A DNA stretch of 64,000 bases from Rostrohypoxylon terebratum (lineage: Eukaryota; Ascomycota; Sordariomycetes; Xylariales; Hypoxylaceae). Both the position numbers and the translations under genes were made by a program. Where the stretch lies: contig MU385963.1 of assembly GCA_022497145.1 (NCBI GenBank), forward strand, positions 1 to 64,000. Reading direction: 5' to 3'. Positions 30,989 to 45,135 of this stretch are shown piece by piece. Within the stretch, counting starts at the first letter, position 1; each line of letters opens with the position of its first letter. The notes under the pieces were generated by a model that saw only the letters and a program-made list of their open reading frames with translations, did no database searches and had not been told where the DNA came from.

Positions 30989-33900
30989 TTACTCCTGATC
31001 CGCAAAGTCCTCTGGTTTCAGAAGCTGGTTGTCCAACAGCTTGCCTATGTGCGTCTTACTTATGCTCTCGCAGTTGTGGCGGATCTTGGTGTGAAGCATT
31101 TTAAAGAAGCTGACCGGGCTCTCCGGCAACCCCGACTCGCCGCCAACTCTTCCCAGCTTGTCGTGGAGTATGAATCCATCCGCTGCGATCTTCTCTCCTT
31201 CGCCGGGAGTCTCATAGCTAATACCCATGAACTTGCACGCGTCCACGTATTGGTCGAACGAGTTGAAGTACAGTTGGCCCGCGAAGAGGTTGAGCTCTGT
31301 AATGAGTCGCTGAGGGATCTCTCGCGTGCTCAAGTGCTGGGGAACCGTGTACAGGTCCAGCTTGTCCAGGGGGCGGTATCCTAAGGTTGACTGTGGCGCG
31401 TACAAGTGCAATGCGAAGACCTTAGATGCTTGTATTTTCGGCAAAAGCTGTTCTGCTTCGTATGGGCTAATTACCATCATATATCTGACGATCTTTTCGT
31501 TCGGGAGCGCGCCTGTCAAGATCCACTGGACAGAACGCTGATAAAAGTCCAAGGTATCAATACCTTTGCGGTGACCTACGATGGTACGTGCAAAGTCTGC
31601 AGAGACTAACAGACCGGTTGGGAAATCAGAGACATCGAAAAGATCTCTGGCAGCTGTAGTATCTTCCAATGCGGTGAATGCGGGTTTGTACCCTTCGTGT
31701 GGTTCGCGGATAAAGCAAGAGGATATGAATGCTTTCACGCCCATATGGATCGAATGTCTTGCGGGCTCGGCTGCGGCAGGTCTCTGGTCCTCCCTCTCCT
31801 GTTCAATCTCTGGACTCAGCTCCCGCTCTTCCTCTTCCTGGAGAGTTGATGCGTCGATATTTAAGTTGGCGAACTCTCTGCAACGTTTGGTGATTGGGTC
31901 CGCGACGGCTTCATCGGGCGAAGCTCTAAGGCTATTATCTCTGATACGAGGGCGATACCTGCGTTCTAGCGTCTGAGATTCATCTTCCAGATAGCTTTCG
32001 GCGAGGGATTTGTCAAATACGATTCCCCCACCATTCGCGTTTGTCGCCTTGACTTGCTCCCATATATTGAGGTGCTTTTCGTGGCGCCGGCCCTGGTTAG
32101 CCCATAATCCCATGCTTCTGTGGATATCCGACCAAGTTTCCCCGATCGCCCATGCCAGAATGTCCAAAACGGCGATTCCCTCAGAATTTTCCTTGTGATT
32201 TCGACGTCGTATCTTGGCTTGAATTTCTTCTGGAACGCAAAACACGACAGACTGCCCTTCTCCTAGCATTCTCATTCGCATGCACGCTATTGTACGTTAG
32301 CCACAAACACCAAATCTTGAGATATCGATATGACTTACCTTGAACCAATCTATCCTTCGTCAAGTTTGCGCCCAGAGTGACTGCCGCGCGATAGTCCTTT
32401 GGCAGCTTCAAATCGGTACCTCTCGTGTGGGCCTCATCTAAAAAGACTAGACAAGATCCCAATTGCGACACATACGGCGATGCTTGAAGAGGCTCGGCAT
32501 GTCCTTCACGATCTATTACACACAATTCGTCATTGTTGTCGAAATAAATAGCGGCCCTGATTTGCTCGTCATGGGAATTCTTTTGCAACCATTTCGTGGC
32601 AACGCCTAGATTGTCCAGCTCGAGTATCTGAGCTCCGACATCCAATATAACTCTTGTCGGAGGTTCCATCTTAGTAATGATATCGAGCAACGTTTCGGCC
32701 ACGGACTCATCCTCCTTGCGGTGTGGTGGCATGAATTCGACTGAATTCTCGGGTTGGAGTAGATATTCAAGCACCAGTGCATTGGTATGTTTTTGATCAT
32801 CCAGATCCAACTGCTCGACGTGAAGTGGAAGCACTTTCCGAGAGTCATTGGTACCACTGAACCCAGTTGTCGGGTGAGCTTTGACTTCTCCGAGATCCCA
32901 GCCCGACGCGGAGAGCTTTTGCGGAAATTCTCTCATTTCCTTTGGGAAGACGATGTATGCGAGGAAGTAGTCGATGACCTCTTTGACGAATCGGAGATTC
33001 TTGAAGACGTGTTCTGTACATTGAACATCTTCGAGGTTGATACCAACCAATTTTCTGAATGAAGGATCTAAGTCGTTGGCAGCCCTGACCCACTCTCCAT
33101 ACTTGCTCTCGGCCTGGTCAGACTTGAACAAGTGGTTGAACGCCGACAATAGTTCTTGATAGCTAAGTCCACCATAGTAATAGCTCAAGGATGTCAGGAG
33201 AATGACGACATCCGGGTGACTGAACTCCGATCGTGGCGAGGGACTGTCTTTAGCTCGGTAAGGTACAGCGAGCTTAGTAGGTGGGCTTCTACTAGCATCA
33301 AGTCCATAATCAACCCTCCATCGCTTGTGCCCGAAGGCAAATGCTAGGACTCCTTCGGCTATGAGACCGCGCAATAGCAACAGCGTGTCTTTCGAGCCCC
33401 TCCAAAACGAACCTATAGCTTCATCTTCTACCAAGGCGATGACATCTACGCCGGGTTCTGGCTCAGTGATGTACTTCTTCACTGCGTTAAGTATATGCTC
33501 AGGTTGCCTTGTTATGGGGAATCCTTCCAACCCTATCTCACCAATCCGGGTGGCGATTCGACGGAGGATCAGATCCGCGACATCTGTCGTTAAGATCCGA
33601 GTCCATGGGAAGCATCCAAAAGCATTGAAGCGTAGTTCAACCGACTGCGGAAGCTCAGAATGTGCCTTAGAGACAACAGTTCTTACTATATCCAAGACCT
33701 GATGAATACATTTCCATCTGTCCGGGGAGAATTCGGTGGGTCGCTGTTTGCCCATCGTATATACTAACTCGAATTTGACACTAAAGTTCTCGTCGCTCTC
33801 ATCGACAATGTCGCGCGTGTTTGAGTCGCTGTCGACTTGAAGTTGTGCGAGAGCCCGGCCAATCTCGGCCCTTTCCGTCGAAATGCATTCGATACCCATC

Positions 33901-36900
33901 AACTTGAACGATAGGATATGTTCTGGTTGGACCAGAAAGACGCCGCCAGTCGCTTGACATTCTTGGAACATCCGTATTATAGCCTTGATTTCTGTGAGAT
34001 TGACTTTCACCACGCGAGAAAAGGGCATGTGGTAGATTTTTCGATCCAACAGACCACCGAGCTTAGAAACAAGCATCTGGAACATCTGCTTAGATTGCGG
34101 TTTTCCAACGATAACGCGTACCATCTTTTTGCCGTCTGCGAGCGCTGCGGCGACTGCGGGAACAATGACCGATGATTTTCCTTCGCCCATGTTCAGCTGC
34201 ATGACCGAGTTATTGCCACTTTCGGGGCTTCTCATATGTGTCGCGATTTGCTCCTGGACCTCTCGGATCATGAGGTCGCTCTCAATCTCCAAAAGCAGCG
34301 AGTCCGGCAGGTCTTCTGGCTTCCAATTCGTGTGGCCAGGGTTCCGTAATTCCTTGACCAAGGCGGATTGGTTATGGATCATCCTTAGTGAGCGTTGTGC
34401 ACGCTGCAGGTGGGTAATAGCAACTCCGTAATGAACGATGCACTTCTTCCAATTCTCTGGGAGGTTCCCCCAGTAGCGATGAGAGAGACGCTCAAGGAAG
34501 AATATAGGGCATAACCTTGGCCAGTGCTGACTCGAAATCTTTCGGTCTCGAAGATCCCTTTGAAGCGTCTCGCACATCATGGCATAGAGCTTTTCGACTA
34601 GCTCTTGGCAGATATCGCGATAAGGGGTTAAAACAAGCTTTGCCTCCTCCCCTTCCAGCGGCAAATGGTATTCCTTTCGCCAGTTCTGAAGCGACTTCAC
34701 GCTGCTCTCTAGATCTTCCACGTAGCTTTTCTCGTAACCCGATTGTGCTTGCTCCGTAAGTCTTGACAGTAGAGAGGGGAGACGAGGTGTCCGACTACTC
34801 TCTCTATACGACGGAGATAAAATGTCTCTTTCTAGACTTGGGAGCTCCAGTGGGGCTACAGGAGACAGCACGGCGGCATTGCTGGGGAAAGCAAACCTCG
34901 TTTCAGAATCCAAGAACGGTTTTGCTTGTGGTCCCCTCGTTAATTCAACATGACTTATTTGTCGTGTGAGAATCTGGCTGATCTTGTCGAAGTATTCCAT
35001 AAGCTGGCGATTGTGGAAACACAACTTGAACTTTTCCTGTGCTCGACTCATAGCCGACCCGATATATATATATGGACTCAGCTGTCCAATGACCGTAGCA
35101 TTAGGACGGTTTGGGGTTTCACAGGGCCATTGACCCATCAAGGCAGAAACTAGAGTTGATACTGCGGTATTCTTATGGATCCGGTACTCGCGGTGCCGTC
35201 GGGATTGAGCGTCCCTGTAGGTTTCTCCCGGGTTTTGAGGCAAATTTGCTTCCGGACTTTGGTAAAACTCAAGACAAGAACCTTCGAGAATATCTGTTAA
35301 GGTCGTAGAGTTTATCTTGAAACCGTGGGACACATCGAATGAATTGATGTCGGGTATTGCGATCTGTGCCATTCTCGGTTCAATGAAGAAAGAAGCCAAA
35401 ACTTGAAGCACGGTCAAGTCAGCATCAAGGTCATAAGCGAGCGTAGCAAGCCAGAACATGATTTGAAATTTGCTGGGCTTCGTATTTGGGTCAGTGAGTA
35501 ATTTATGGAGACGAGGCAATTGTACGGCGACGAATGAATCAGAACCTAGCAGTGACTTAGCGTCGTACCTCAGGCTCGAGACTGGATGCGACGTCATAGG
35601 ACCTTGCACGATCTCTTCGACTCTTTGAACGAATTGCCACAAGTAGTCTCCGACATCACCCCTAACCTCATAGCGGAGACGAAAGTTCGGCTCCAATACC
35701 ATGCTAGACAAGGAGAAAGCGTCATATGCTTGAGAAGAATACGATGTGCTATCTCTAGCCTTGTAGTCCACATCGTATTCTTTCGTAAAATCCTCGGTGC
35801 CAAATCCGATGGTACGGAAAGAGGATGAACGAATCAGATCTCTGTGCAGTAACTTTGGATCGACTTCCTGTAGTTCTGGCTTCTCAAACTTCGATTCAGG
35901 ATACAGGAAGTTAGATTCAATGGCTTGACGGAAAATAGCACCCACAATCTGGTAAAATTGACTGTGCTGGGCTAGGAACCCGAGGTTTTCCGACCAAATC
36001 ACGGTTTGCATATCCTTCTCATTCTTGGGATAGTATACTCTTGATGGCGTGATCTTGGCAATATCCACCAATAAACTGATATTCTCCTCTGTGAGACATT
36101 TGAAAGATCGAACTGCAGCCGATTTCAAGATAGCCAGGGCATTCTCTGTACCTGTCCTCCCAGTGAGTGTGTCGGGCAAAGGATACGAGGTCAGAGCATG
36201 GAGATATGACATCAACAGCCTGCTCTGTAGACTGCTGTTGTTAATAAGTCTACCAAGTAGGTTGTCAACTTCATAAACATGGATTCTTGTTGCCAAGTCA
36301 TGGCTTATCCGAACTTCCACATGCTGCGCAGTCTTGAAGAATGTGATTTTACCGTCCGGTATGATGACCTTGCGTCGAATGCCGTCCTCTCGTCCTCTGA
36401 GAACAAGCTTACTGCGAAGGCCAATGAGGGTCCCAATCAATTGGCTCTCATCTACAACCATTCCACGAAACTGGCGAGAATATATCATTGTTTCCCCCTT
36501 GGGTGTGTAGAATCCGAGCTTCAAACTCGGCAGTTCTATATCTAGGGACGACCCGTGAAGGATGATGTGGATCCAGGATGGCTTTTCGAGACCAAAGAAA
36601 ACATTCGATATCCTCTCTGCAGTATTACATCTCATATTGATGAGAGTTGAGCCCTCCCTTACCAATCTCCATTGAGATCCTGTAGGTTCTGAGCGGACCA
36701 ATCTCCAATTCTCCTTGCTGTGAACCCATGGGAGCTCACGAGGGCAGAACTCTACACAGTCTTCAGATTTGTTGTACCAATGGACAAAGTTGTCGACAAA
36801 TTCTGTAGGTAGATAGTACTCGAAGACCTGTGGCGGGATAACTTCAAATGTTAGACCTTTCCTGTCCGCCCGAACATACATAGTCTTGTCGTCATTTGTC

Positions 36901-39900
36901 ATCCCAAGGTATACACGATGGCCCTTGAATTCTTTTTTCAACGCAAAAATCATCCCAGAAACGGAGCTTGGGAAAGCTTCCAAGGCTGCCTTGCCAAACA
37001 GCGTTGGGTACATCTTGTGTCTTTCGTACTCCTTCGGCAGTCTGCTCAGGGGGCTGCCATTAACCAATAGCTCGCCTGTCAACAGACTGATGTGGACGGA
37101 GAAAAAGCCGTTTTCTTCACGAGCTGAACTCGTCTCCAGCCAATGGTGACGTGGTTTGTCCATAACACGCCAATCTTTAGTTGGGCGAAAATCCGGCCAA
37201 GACTCACGAACGGCATCACTCAACGCATGACTCTTTGCTTCAGTTATCTGTTTCGAGAGAATGCTGAAGCTTCGGTAAGCGAGTTGGTCCCAGCGCTGGC
37301 GCATAATGAGCTCTAGGCCCTCGACCGCGTTTGGGACGTGGCATAGACCCTCCTGAATAGCGATGCTGCACCGTATCATGGTACATGCATCATCCGGTGA
37401 GGATAATAAGTGACTAAGGTGCTTCTCGTCGATGTTGAAAGTATCCGCACAGATCAATGCTATCCTAGTCATCTTATATCGCAAGTCCCTTCTGATCTTA
37501 TCATTGGTGGCACTTTGGATTTTGTCATCTAGAACTTGGATCCATTTCATGGCGGCCTGGCGAGTATCAGCAAGGAAGCTGAGACACTCGCGGCTGATTG
37601 TCTCCGCTGGCGTGAGTGAAAGTAGTCGTCTAGATATGGCGACTAGATTACCTAAAGCCTGGAAGGATTGCCAGTTTTCCTTGATCCTTTCCAGCGCCTC
37701 ACGTAAACAACGTAAGAGTGCCCGGGCAAATGGTTCATCGGCGAGAACGATATGGCCAGGTCTAAGTATCTCATCGCCATCACGTGGGCCAGCTTGGAAG
37801 ATACACTGAAGAATCACAAGCACCGTCTCCTCCTTCTTGAAGTCGACGCTAGGCATTGCGAGTTGCACTAGGATGTTCTGCCACTGAATGCTAGAGCCCA
37901 GAGGAAGAGACGCAAGCGCCTTGTACTCTTCCAAAGATAAATCGAGCGGGCAATCTGATTGTGATGCCAGTACCTTATTTGGCGGTGGCCCATGGGGCTT
38001 TGACGCTGGGCGATCGATGAATTGTTGGATTGAAGATGTTCGGCCGGTTGACTTGTCTAATATAGAGTACGTGCAGAGTTTAGGGACAGTCTCCGTAGTC
38101 TCCAAGTGATTGACGAAACAACCTTCAGCATCGTCATAATACATGTATCGAAGCCCATTCTCGAGGCAAATGTCGTCCTCTCCCCCCTGAAGACATAAAG
38201 TTCGGATATCGCGATGTGTCCGCGTATGGCTCTTTACTTGGGAGAGTAGGCCTATCCGCGGTTTGGGCCCGAAAGGTTGGAAGTACTCATTTGTAAGGGG
38301 GTTAGTTAGTCTATTTACCGAGTTCGGCTGCTTCTTGGCTGTGTATTTAGCACCAAGGACATTGTACAGTATGAAAGTTGTAGTGTCACGCCAGTAGCCG
38401 TAAAAAGGAGGAACTCGGAGCTCGAAAACTGTTGACCTAGCCTCAAACTCGTTGCTAGATAATGGCCACTCGTGTATGTGTATCCCCAAATTGTTTGCCT
38501 TTTTTTCATACTGGCATTTTAGACAATCCGGTACATCATGATCCCACGAATGCTCACCCGTTCTCGAGTTAACGTTTTCAGTATATTTGTGGGTTGCTTG
38601 ATTCGAGAGGCGCATCAATTCATGGTATCTGGTTTGCGCCTTTCGGAACTCTTCGCGCTTTTTCTCTCTAGCACTCGTTGCATCTTTTTCGATTCTGGCG
38701 CGTAACTGCTGATGTTCGGTCGATTGGTCGAAGTACATCACAGCAAAGGTGCGAGAAGAGCGTACGTTGCCGAAAATGTCGTCATAGGAATAGGGAGTCT
38801 GTGATTTGCGTGAGATCAAGTATTTTTCTACCGCTTTGAGCCTTCTCATCTGTTCCTTAAGCGGTAGGTTGAGATTCTCCAAAAGTTCCATTGGTACTCC
38901 GGGATCGTATTTTCCCAATAACGCACACATCTGCACCGCAGATTTGTCGGACGCAACCCAAAGCTCCATGACAGTAAGAATCATGATGGAAGTGGTCTCT
39001 GGGTTTCCCCGATAGCATTTGAGCGCCATCTCGAAATAAGTCGAGATCAACTGCTGCAAAGCACAACAAGTGTCAAGGTCCGGTCCATGATCTACTATCC
39101 ATCTCGGAAGGCTGTGGGCAACCCAAGTTTCGATAGCTGCTAACTTGTACGGCATGTCTGCAGAATCTGCCGGATAGTGAAGGTTGGGGATCTTAGAGCT
39201 ACGATGGGTGTCTAAGGGAGTAGATATTCTCACGGGCGAACCTCCATCATCTTCCTCTCGGAGGTCTATGGATTTGAGAAAATGGCCAAGTTCTGGGATC
39301 TTCATCTGAGTGTCACTTTCAAAGTTTCGATCTTTGAGGAACCCCATATTGTGAGGAAGTTGACTCAATGTCTGTATTTTCAACCATCTCTCCTGGAGTT
39401 TGCCGTTAGTTGCTGATAGAGATGACTCCACCAACTTCACAATGGATTCAGGGACGGATCCAGAAATCTTCTGACGCCGACGAGAGAGCTTGGAACTCAT
39501 GGCAGACAAGAGGTCGCTTGAAAAGTTGAAGTCATGTGCCCGGCGTAAGATGTCGGCCATGACGCACAACATGAACATCTTGTAGGCTTCTCTAGGGCAC
39601 TTGTTTTGTGTGGCCGACCGTGAAAATTGAAGTTGCAATGCGACGCGAAGGAGTAGCCATAGAGCCGATCTATGCCATGGCATCTTACAATTATCCCAAA
39701 GCACCTCTTCTCGTGTGTGCTTCAGTATTCGCTTGACTTCTACCGTCTTGCCTAGGGACGATAAAATTGCAGGCAAAAAATCGGTGACCATTTTCGGGTG
39801 AGTGGTGTCCCGATCTTCATCATGTTCCTTGTTAGCCTTCTTAACTTGAGGTTTGGTGTTGGGGGCTCTCTGATTCGTCATCTTGACTAATGTGTGAGCT

Positions 39901-40460
39901 AGTTCGTCTCGGAATTTGGCTTGTTGAAAAGTCTCCAAGGGTAGTGCTAAGGATGAGCCTGGGAAGACTCGTCGGAGCCTTCCTATGGTGGACATCACGA
40001 ATTCGTTCTTAGCGGATAATTCGAAGACCTCAACATGTACCGAAGTGTCTGATCTCGTGAACATGATGCCGGCGTTCTGTTCCTTCACATGATACACAAG
40101 TGTCCCATCTAGATAGACATCAGTAAATGTTATGTTTGAGAGACGATGTTTATAGCAATAATACTAACGTTCTTTGACAAGGCGGTTATTGAATGCCTCC
40201 GCCAATTGCGTCTTGCTTGATACGGACGCCCGTAGGGTTTGTAGCGAGTCAATGATTGACTCGATCACATGCGGATCGCAGTCTTTTACCTTGTGTCGGA
40301 TAGTGCGAAGAGTTTCTAGTACAACTACTAGCAAAGCTTCTTCATGCCGTTCATCATAATCGTCTTGTTGGGGTAACTGTGATGGTAGAAAGACATGATT
40401 GACGACATAGCTAGTTTGCTCAGCGGACATGGAATAGTCCTCACGCGTATTAGCTGCCAT
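30989..40460 (-). CDS. Giant DUF6606-DUF3638-DUF3645 protein, putative P-loop NTPase
   Basis: Three exons, 40460-40169, 40108-32339 and 32286-30989, give about 3119 residues, the usual size for this fungal family. Exon 1 carries VNHVFLPSQLPQQDD (DUF6606-like start). The join gives KEHGTLVYHVKEQNAG, and the second join gives LVQACMRMRMLGEGQS, both fitting the family. DUF3638 includes LNMGEGKSSVIVPA (near residue 2070), a Walker A-like GEGKS. DUF3645 includes FLDEAHTRGTDL (near 2653), a Walker B/DEAH-like motif followed by RG-x-D. The family is annotated only by domains of unknown function; helicase-like or ubiquitin-pathway roles have been suggested but are not shown. It lies outside the metabolic cluster by content. 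Introns are 60 and 52 nt. The domain call is firm; biochemistry is unknown. Confidence 0.9.
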
Positions 40461-42537
40461 GTTGTTTCGATGCTCTAGAGGGCGGAGGAAATTCAAGTGG
40501 TTAGCTGATGGTAATGTGAAAAGTATGGAATGGTGGATCGGGAGTGTTGGAATATATGAATAGAAAAGTGAAAAGGTTATGGGTGGAAGGAAATGAAAAA
40601 AAAGATTTGGCAGAAACCGGTATCTGGGTATTCTAGGGCTGGTTAAGTAAAACCTGAATAGATATCCTATCGTCAAGTACCTCATGAGAACTGTTGTGGT
40701 AGGGCTAGGATGTTTAAATATGGTGTCGGGCAGAGCTTGGAAACACGATTGAGGACCATAACCATAAGGCATCTCCAGAGGCTTGGATACCTTCTCCCGG
40801 TACGGAAAGATGCACTTCTTGAGTATTCATGCCTAGTACCACCCTAGATCCCTCTCTCTGAAAGGCATTGGAGGAAATTGACCGTATCACGTCAACTGTT
40901 TCTCGTATGGACTCATGATTTGGGTGTTTGGATGCTTCGTCATGAACGTGCAAAAAATTGACGTAGAAATGCGTTCGAACTTACTCGTGTTTGTGACTCT
41001 TCGCCTATCTTAGGTATGTTGGTTCGGGCACCAACTGTGGTACCTCTGGAACAAATCCAAACAAGTTGTGATATTTGACCGAAACAATAGACAAGTTGAC
41101 CTCTCATGCGATTGATAACATATTCAAACGGAACATATCTATATTTCCCAGGTACACGTGTATCATAAATTATCGGGATACTGCATACTATGTAGTATAC
41201 CAATAATATGGGTACAGTTGCTTTGACAAGTACATGAGCTATCACATTCAGTTCCTGTGTGTACTAACATAATATGACGAACCAATCATCTATAAGATAC
41301 CCCCTGAAAAGAAAAGTGCATGGGGGCACACAGAGCCTGCTTTAATGTGGCGTCTCTCGTTTACATCTCCTAACCTAGTAACTTTGTTGGTTACTTGCTC
41401 CTTCAAAGGAAGGACCTATCGAGCGTTGAGTTGTTGTAGTGGAAATAAAAGAAGCCGAGGAAGTTCCGGGTTGTGTTAGAGACGCTGATCACAGCTTGGT
41501 CCTACTTCCAAGGCTCATATGTACAATGAAGATCAAACAGCCTCTTTACTGAATGATAAGTACTTACTAGGTACGGGGGTACGGAGGTACCTAAGTAGTT
41601 ATCGACTGATGTATTCAACAAACACATCGAGCTACGGCTTGGGTACATTGGCGATGAAGCTCCTGAGCATCATATCCTTCGCCATGGTTGATGTCGTGAC
41701 ATCTACTGACAAGTGAGCATGTATTGGAGGCCTTCATGGTCAAGCTAAGGGGTCTCCTGTTAGATGGACAATGTACAGATTGAGGCTTATGCAACTCAGC
41801 CTCAATTTGAGTATTGCCTAGGACCTAGGTTATGTGCTGTAGACCGACATCCCAGACAATGTAAGCCAGAAGCCTACGATGCCTAGGTAGGTAAGCAGGT
41901 AAGTTACAAAGGTGTATGACCTAACGTTGGAAGTTACGACGACTGTTCACTAAAATATAATAGCAAATGGGTAAGTCAGTCGCTGGCTAAGGCCTTCATA
42001 GGTGAATATCTCCGAGTTGAGGTACAATAATATTACTACATAGAATATGAGTTTAACAAATGTATGGAGAAAGCGGAGGTGGCTGTTGATCCTGGCTTTG
42101 AGACTAGAACAGCCTCCTTTCAGCCACTAAACTGACTAAGAGTTTGATTGGTCAATGGACTCGAATATATGGGGTAATATCCTTGTCCTAAATCAGTCTG
42201 GACTCTGGACTCTGTACAAAATTGTTATGCTGTACTTATCCCAGGAATCGTTCCACTAGGTTCACTTTCTCCACTCATCCACTCATCCACTCACCAGTCA
42301 CATATTGATACGCCGACCACGCGACCTAATTCTTTCGAGACGCGCCAACACCATATCGAAAAAAGCCATCTATCTGAGTACATGACCGCTTTTAGCCAGT
42401 GTTAGATAGCTGTCTCCGTACCAATTGAGCACAATTCATTCAATATATGATATAGAGTGATGCGTCAGGAGACAAGGCACTGATCGACACCATTCACCTA
42501 TAATCTTGTCGTTCCGTCCTTTCAACTATTCGCATCC
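40461..42537. other. Intergenic region, no secure gene
   Basis: 2.1 kb between two divergently oriented genes, so it should contain both promoters. A minus-strand frame at 40714-40953 is free of stops but shows no domain or start context. The rest is AT-rich with TAGGTAC-type words. Confidence 0.5.
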
Positions 42538-44105
42538 ATGTCGCCGTCTGCCAAAGCTCTCGAGAAGGACCTCCGCGACGGGATTCGCTCTTTTGTCGAC
42601 GAACGTGGCTGGGACGATGTGACCGTGAATAATGTGCGCCAGTATGTCGAAGAAAAAGGCGACCTAGAAAAAGGGTTCTTCAAAGAACCAGAGTGGGATG
42701 CGCGAAGCAAGAAGATAATCAAGGAATTTGTTGTAAGTGCACAAGATCCCCCCGTCTAACCATTACGATAGTACACGACCACTCATATGACATACAGCAA
42801 AAGTTGCTAGCCGAAGAAGAGGAGGGCGGCGCCTCTTCTCCTGTTGCTAAGACCAAGACAGCATCCAAGAACGGAGTGAAACGGCAATCAAACGACGAGC
42901 CCTCTCCGATACCAAAGCGCCAGAAGAAAGCCACCCGCGCTGCGCCATCCAAGAAAAACAAACCTAAGAAAGAGGACTCTGAATCGGAACTGAGCGATTT
43001 TGTCGATGTAAGCGATCCTGAGGAGGCGCCGAAGAAAGCGACTGCAAAGAAGGCCACTGTAAAGGAAGACTCCGAGTCTGAGTTGAGCGATCTCGAATCA
43101 TCGGAAGACGAGCCAAAGACGAGCAAGCCGAAGAAGTCTACGTCGCGTGGCAAACCCAAGAAAGAAGAGACGGAATCTGAACTAAGCGAACTGGATGACT
43201 CGGAAGAAGAAACCAAGAGGAAGGCAAAGAGCTCGAAAAAGGCCGCGCCCCGTCGCAAGTCTAAGAAGGCTAAGGATGAAGAAGCCAGCGACCTAGAAGA
43301 TTCGCCTGCAGTCAAAAAGCGCAAGCGCACGGCACCTACGAAGAAGCCTACACCCAAGCGCGCTAAAGCAAAGGATGGTGGTGATGATGATGATGATGCT
43401 GTCGACGAGAAGGATGAAGCGAAGTCAGATGGAAACGATGCCAAGGCTGAGCCAAGCCCTGAGGCTAAGGTCGCAAAGGCGCCTAAACCCGAAGGATCTG
43501 ACGAACCCGCCAAACCGAAGGAGATCGGTGACGAGGATAGCAAAGCCGCAAAAGCAGAAGACTCCGATTCTTCATTGTCATCCGTCTTAGATGAACCGCC
43601 TCCTAGGAAGCGCAAGGCTAAGGAACCTAAGGGGGCACCGAAACCGAAGCAGACCAAGGAAGTATCGGGAGATGACGCAGAAATCAGGAAGTTACAAGGG
43701 CAGCTAGTCAAGTGCGGAATCCGCAAGATATGGGGCATTGAGCTGAAGAAGCACGGCGACGACAGTAAAGCTAAGATCAGACACTTAAGGGGAATGCTCC
43801 GCGACGTAGGAATGGAGGGTCGCTTTTCCGAAGCCAAGGCGAAGGAGATTAAGGAGAAAAGAGAGCTTATGGCAGACCTGGAAGCTGTCACCGAGATGAA
43901 TCGCAACTGGGGTAGCGGGGCAGGTGGTCGCGCCTCCAGGAGCAAGGCTACGAAAAAACCAATGAAGGAAGATACGGAGGACGATGAAGAAAATGACAAA
44001 GGCGATGACGATAATGAGGAGGAAGCTGAAGTCAAAGCAAACCCGCGAGTGTCTAAACGAATGGCCGACTTGGCTTTCCTGGGCAGCGATAGCGAGTCGG
44101 ATTAA
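42538..44105 (+). CDS. HIRIP3-like acidic/basic nuclear protein with DEK_C-like N-terminus
   Basis: Two exons, 42538-42732 and 42798-44105, give about 501 residues. The N-terminal 65 residues form a helical DEK_C-like module (GWDDVTVNNVRQYVEEK). The middle is a long disordered stretch of alternating Lys/Arg and acidic blocks with four copies of a S/T-E-S-E-L-S type motif, likely casein kinase 2 sites, and many KKRK-type nuclear localisation signals. The C-terminal part (LRGMLRDVGMEGRFSEAKAK) is the conserved helical region of fungal HIRIP3-like/transcriptional regulator proteins and precedes an acidic tail ending SDSESD. Family members bind histones, so a nuclear chaperone role is inferred. 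The gene is presumably constitutive. The name is moderate in confidence; reality of the gene is high. Confidence 0.8.
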
Positions 44106-45135
44106 GGAGATACCAAGGCATAATTTTTGTAGGCGCATGGAGTCTGGTAGTTCATGGGTACATAATGTCATGAAAAGGTTTAGTGTTCTAATGAGTGTAG
44201 CGCGAGATGTATTGTTGCCAATGTCCCTATTTGCTGGCATTCATCTTCTGAGCTACAAGACTGAAGACGGCAACAGAGCCCATGAATAAAACTGCATTGT
44301 AAAACTAGGTGCATACACCACGTTAGCTTGCTTACACAAGATGATGACTATTCTCGTATGATATGAGCGAGGTATGGTACTACTCACAGCTCGACGTGAA
44401 ACTTCTCTCTCTTCATCATCCGATCTTGCCTCGATAAATAATCGGCGAAGGTTGGGGAAGTTTGCCTAGAAGACGAATTAGATGAGCATGGATCCATGGA
44501 TGATGCTACTCGCCTACACTCTACATCAAAATAAGACGAAATATAGGTTGAGCTCACCATGTGATATTAAGCTAGAAGACCTAGTAATTTCAAAGGAGGT
44601 TAGGAGGTTCAATTATTGTAAATTTTTATTGTGTTATTTCATTCGTCGTAATAATAAATTAGCTTGGTGAAGTCTTCTCACAAGTCTTCCTATTATTGTT
44701 TCTTTTCATTTTGTATGACGAATGAAGACTCAAGAGACATAGAACAGAACTAAGGAGCTTGGGCCAACTTAGAAGTCCCATAAAGTATGAAACGTGAAGC
44801 GTGGCTAGTGTAATGTGGATTTGTGGCTTAGTCATTTTTAGCGGGTACAGGCATCAGGACCCTCCTTGTAAGTTGTAACGGTGGGAGTTAAACCTGTTAA
44901 ACGGCCAGGGGGTTGATTCGAATGGGCGGCATTCTTTCAACTTTCAACTTTCAACTATCATCACCTAACTTGACGACCTTTCATATACGATACGAACGGA
45001 TCCATATCTACAACGAAAATCTGTACCAGAAAGAGGTCAAATAAATTGTTATTAGCCCTCAAAGGGCCTCTTATTCCTCCAACGATTCCCTCGCTTTCTC
45101 TCACCACTTTATAAGTCCCCAGCCGTGACGTCAAA
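44106..45135. other. Intergenic, promoter region of the beta-adaptin gene
   Basis: 1.03 kb without a credible frame. A TGACGTCA palindrome lies just before the next ATG and is listed separately. Confidence 0.6.
45126..45133. promoter_or_regulatory. CRE-like palindrome TGACGTCA at the beta-adaptin start
   Basis: A perfect 8-bp ATF/CREB-type palindrome ends 2 bases before the ATG at 45136, so it is probably inside the 5' UTR; it may be functional or chance. Confidence 0.25.

Noticed and set aside
40714..40953. 79-codon minus-strand frame upstream of the giant gene
   Set aside because: Could be a small exon, but it does not join to the DUF6606 start and has no support of its own.
42719..44035. 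Long minus-strand frame opposite the HIRIP3-like gene
   Set aside because: It is a shadow of the Lys/Glu/Ser-biased coding strand; it has no start context, introns or domain.
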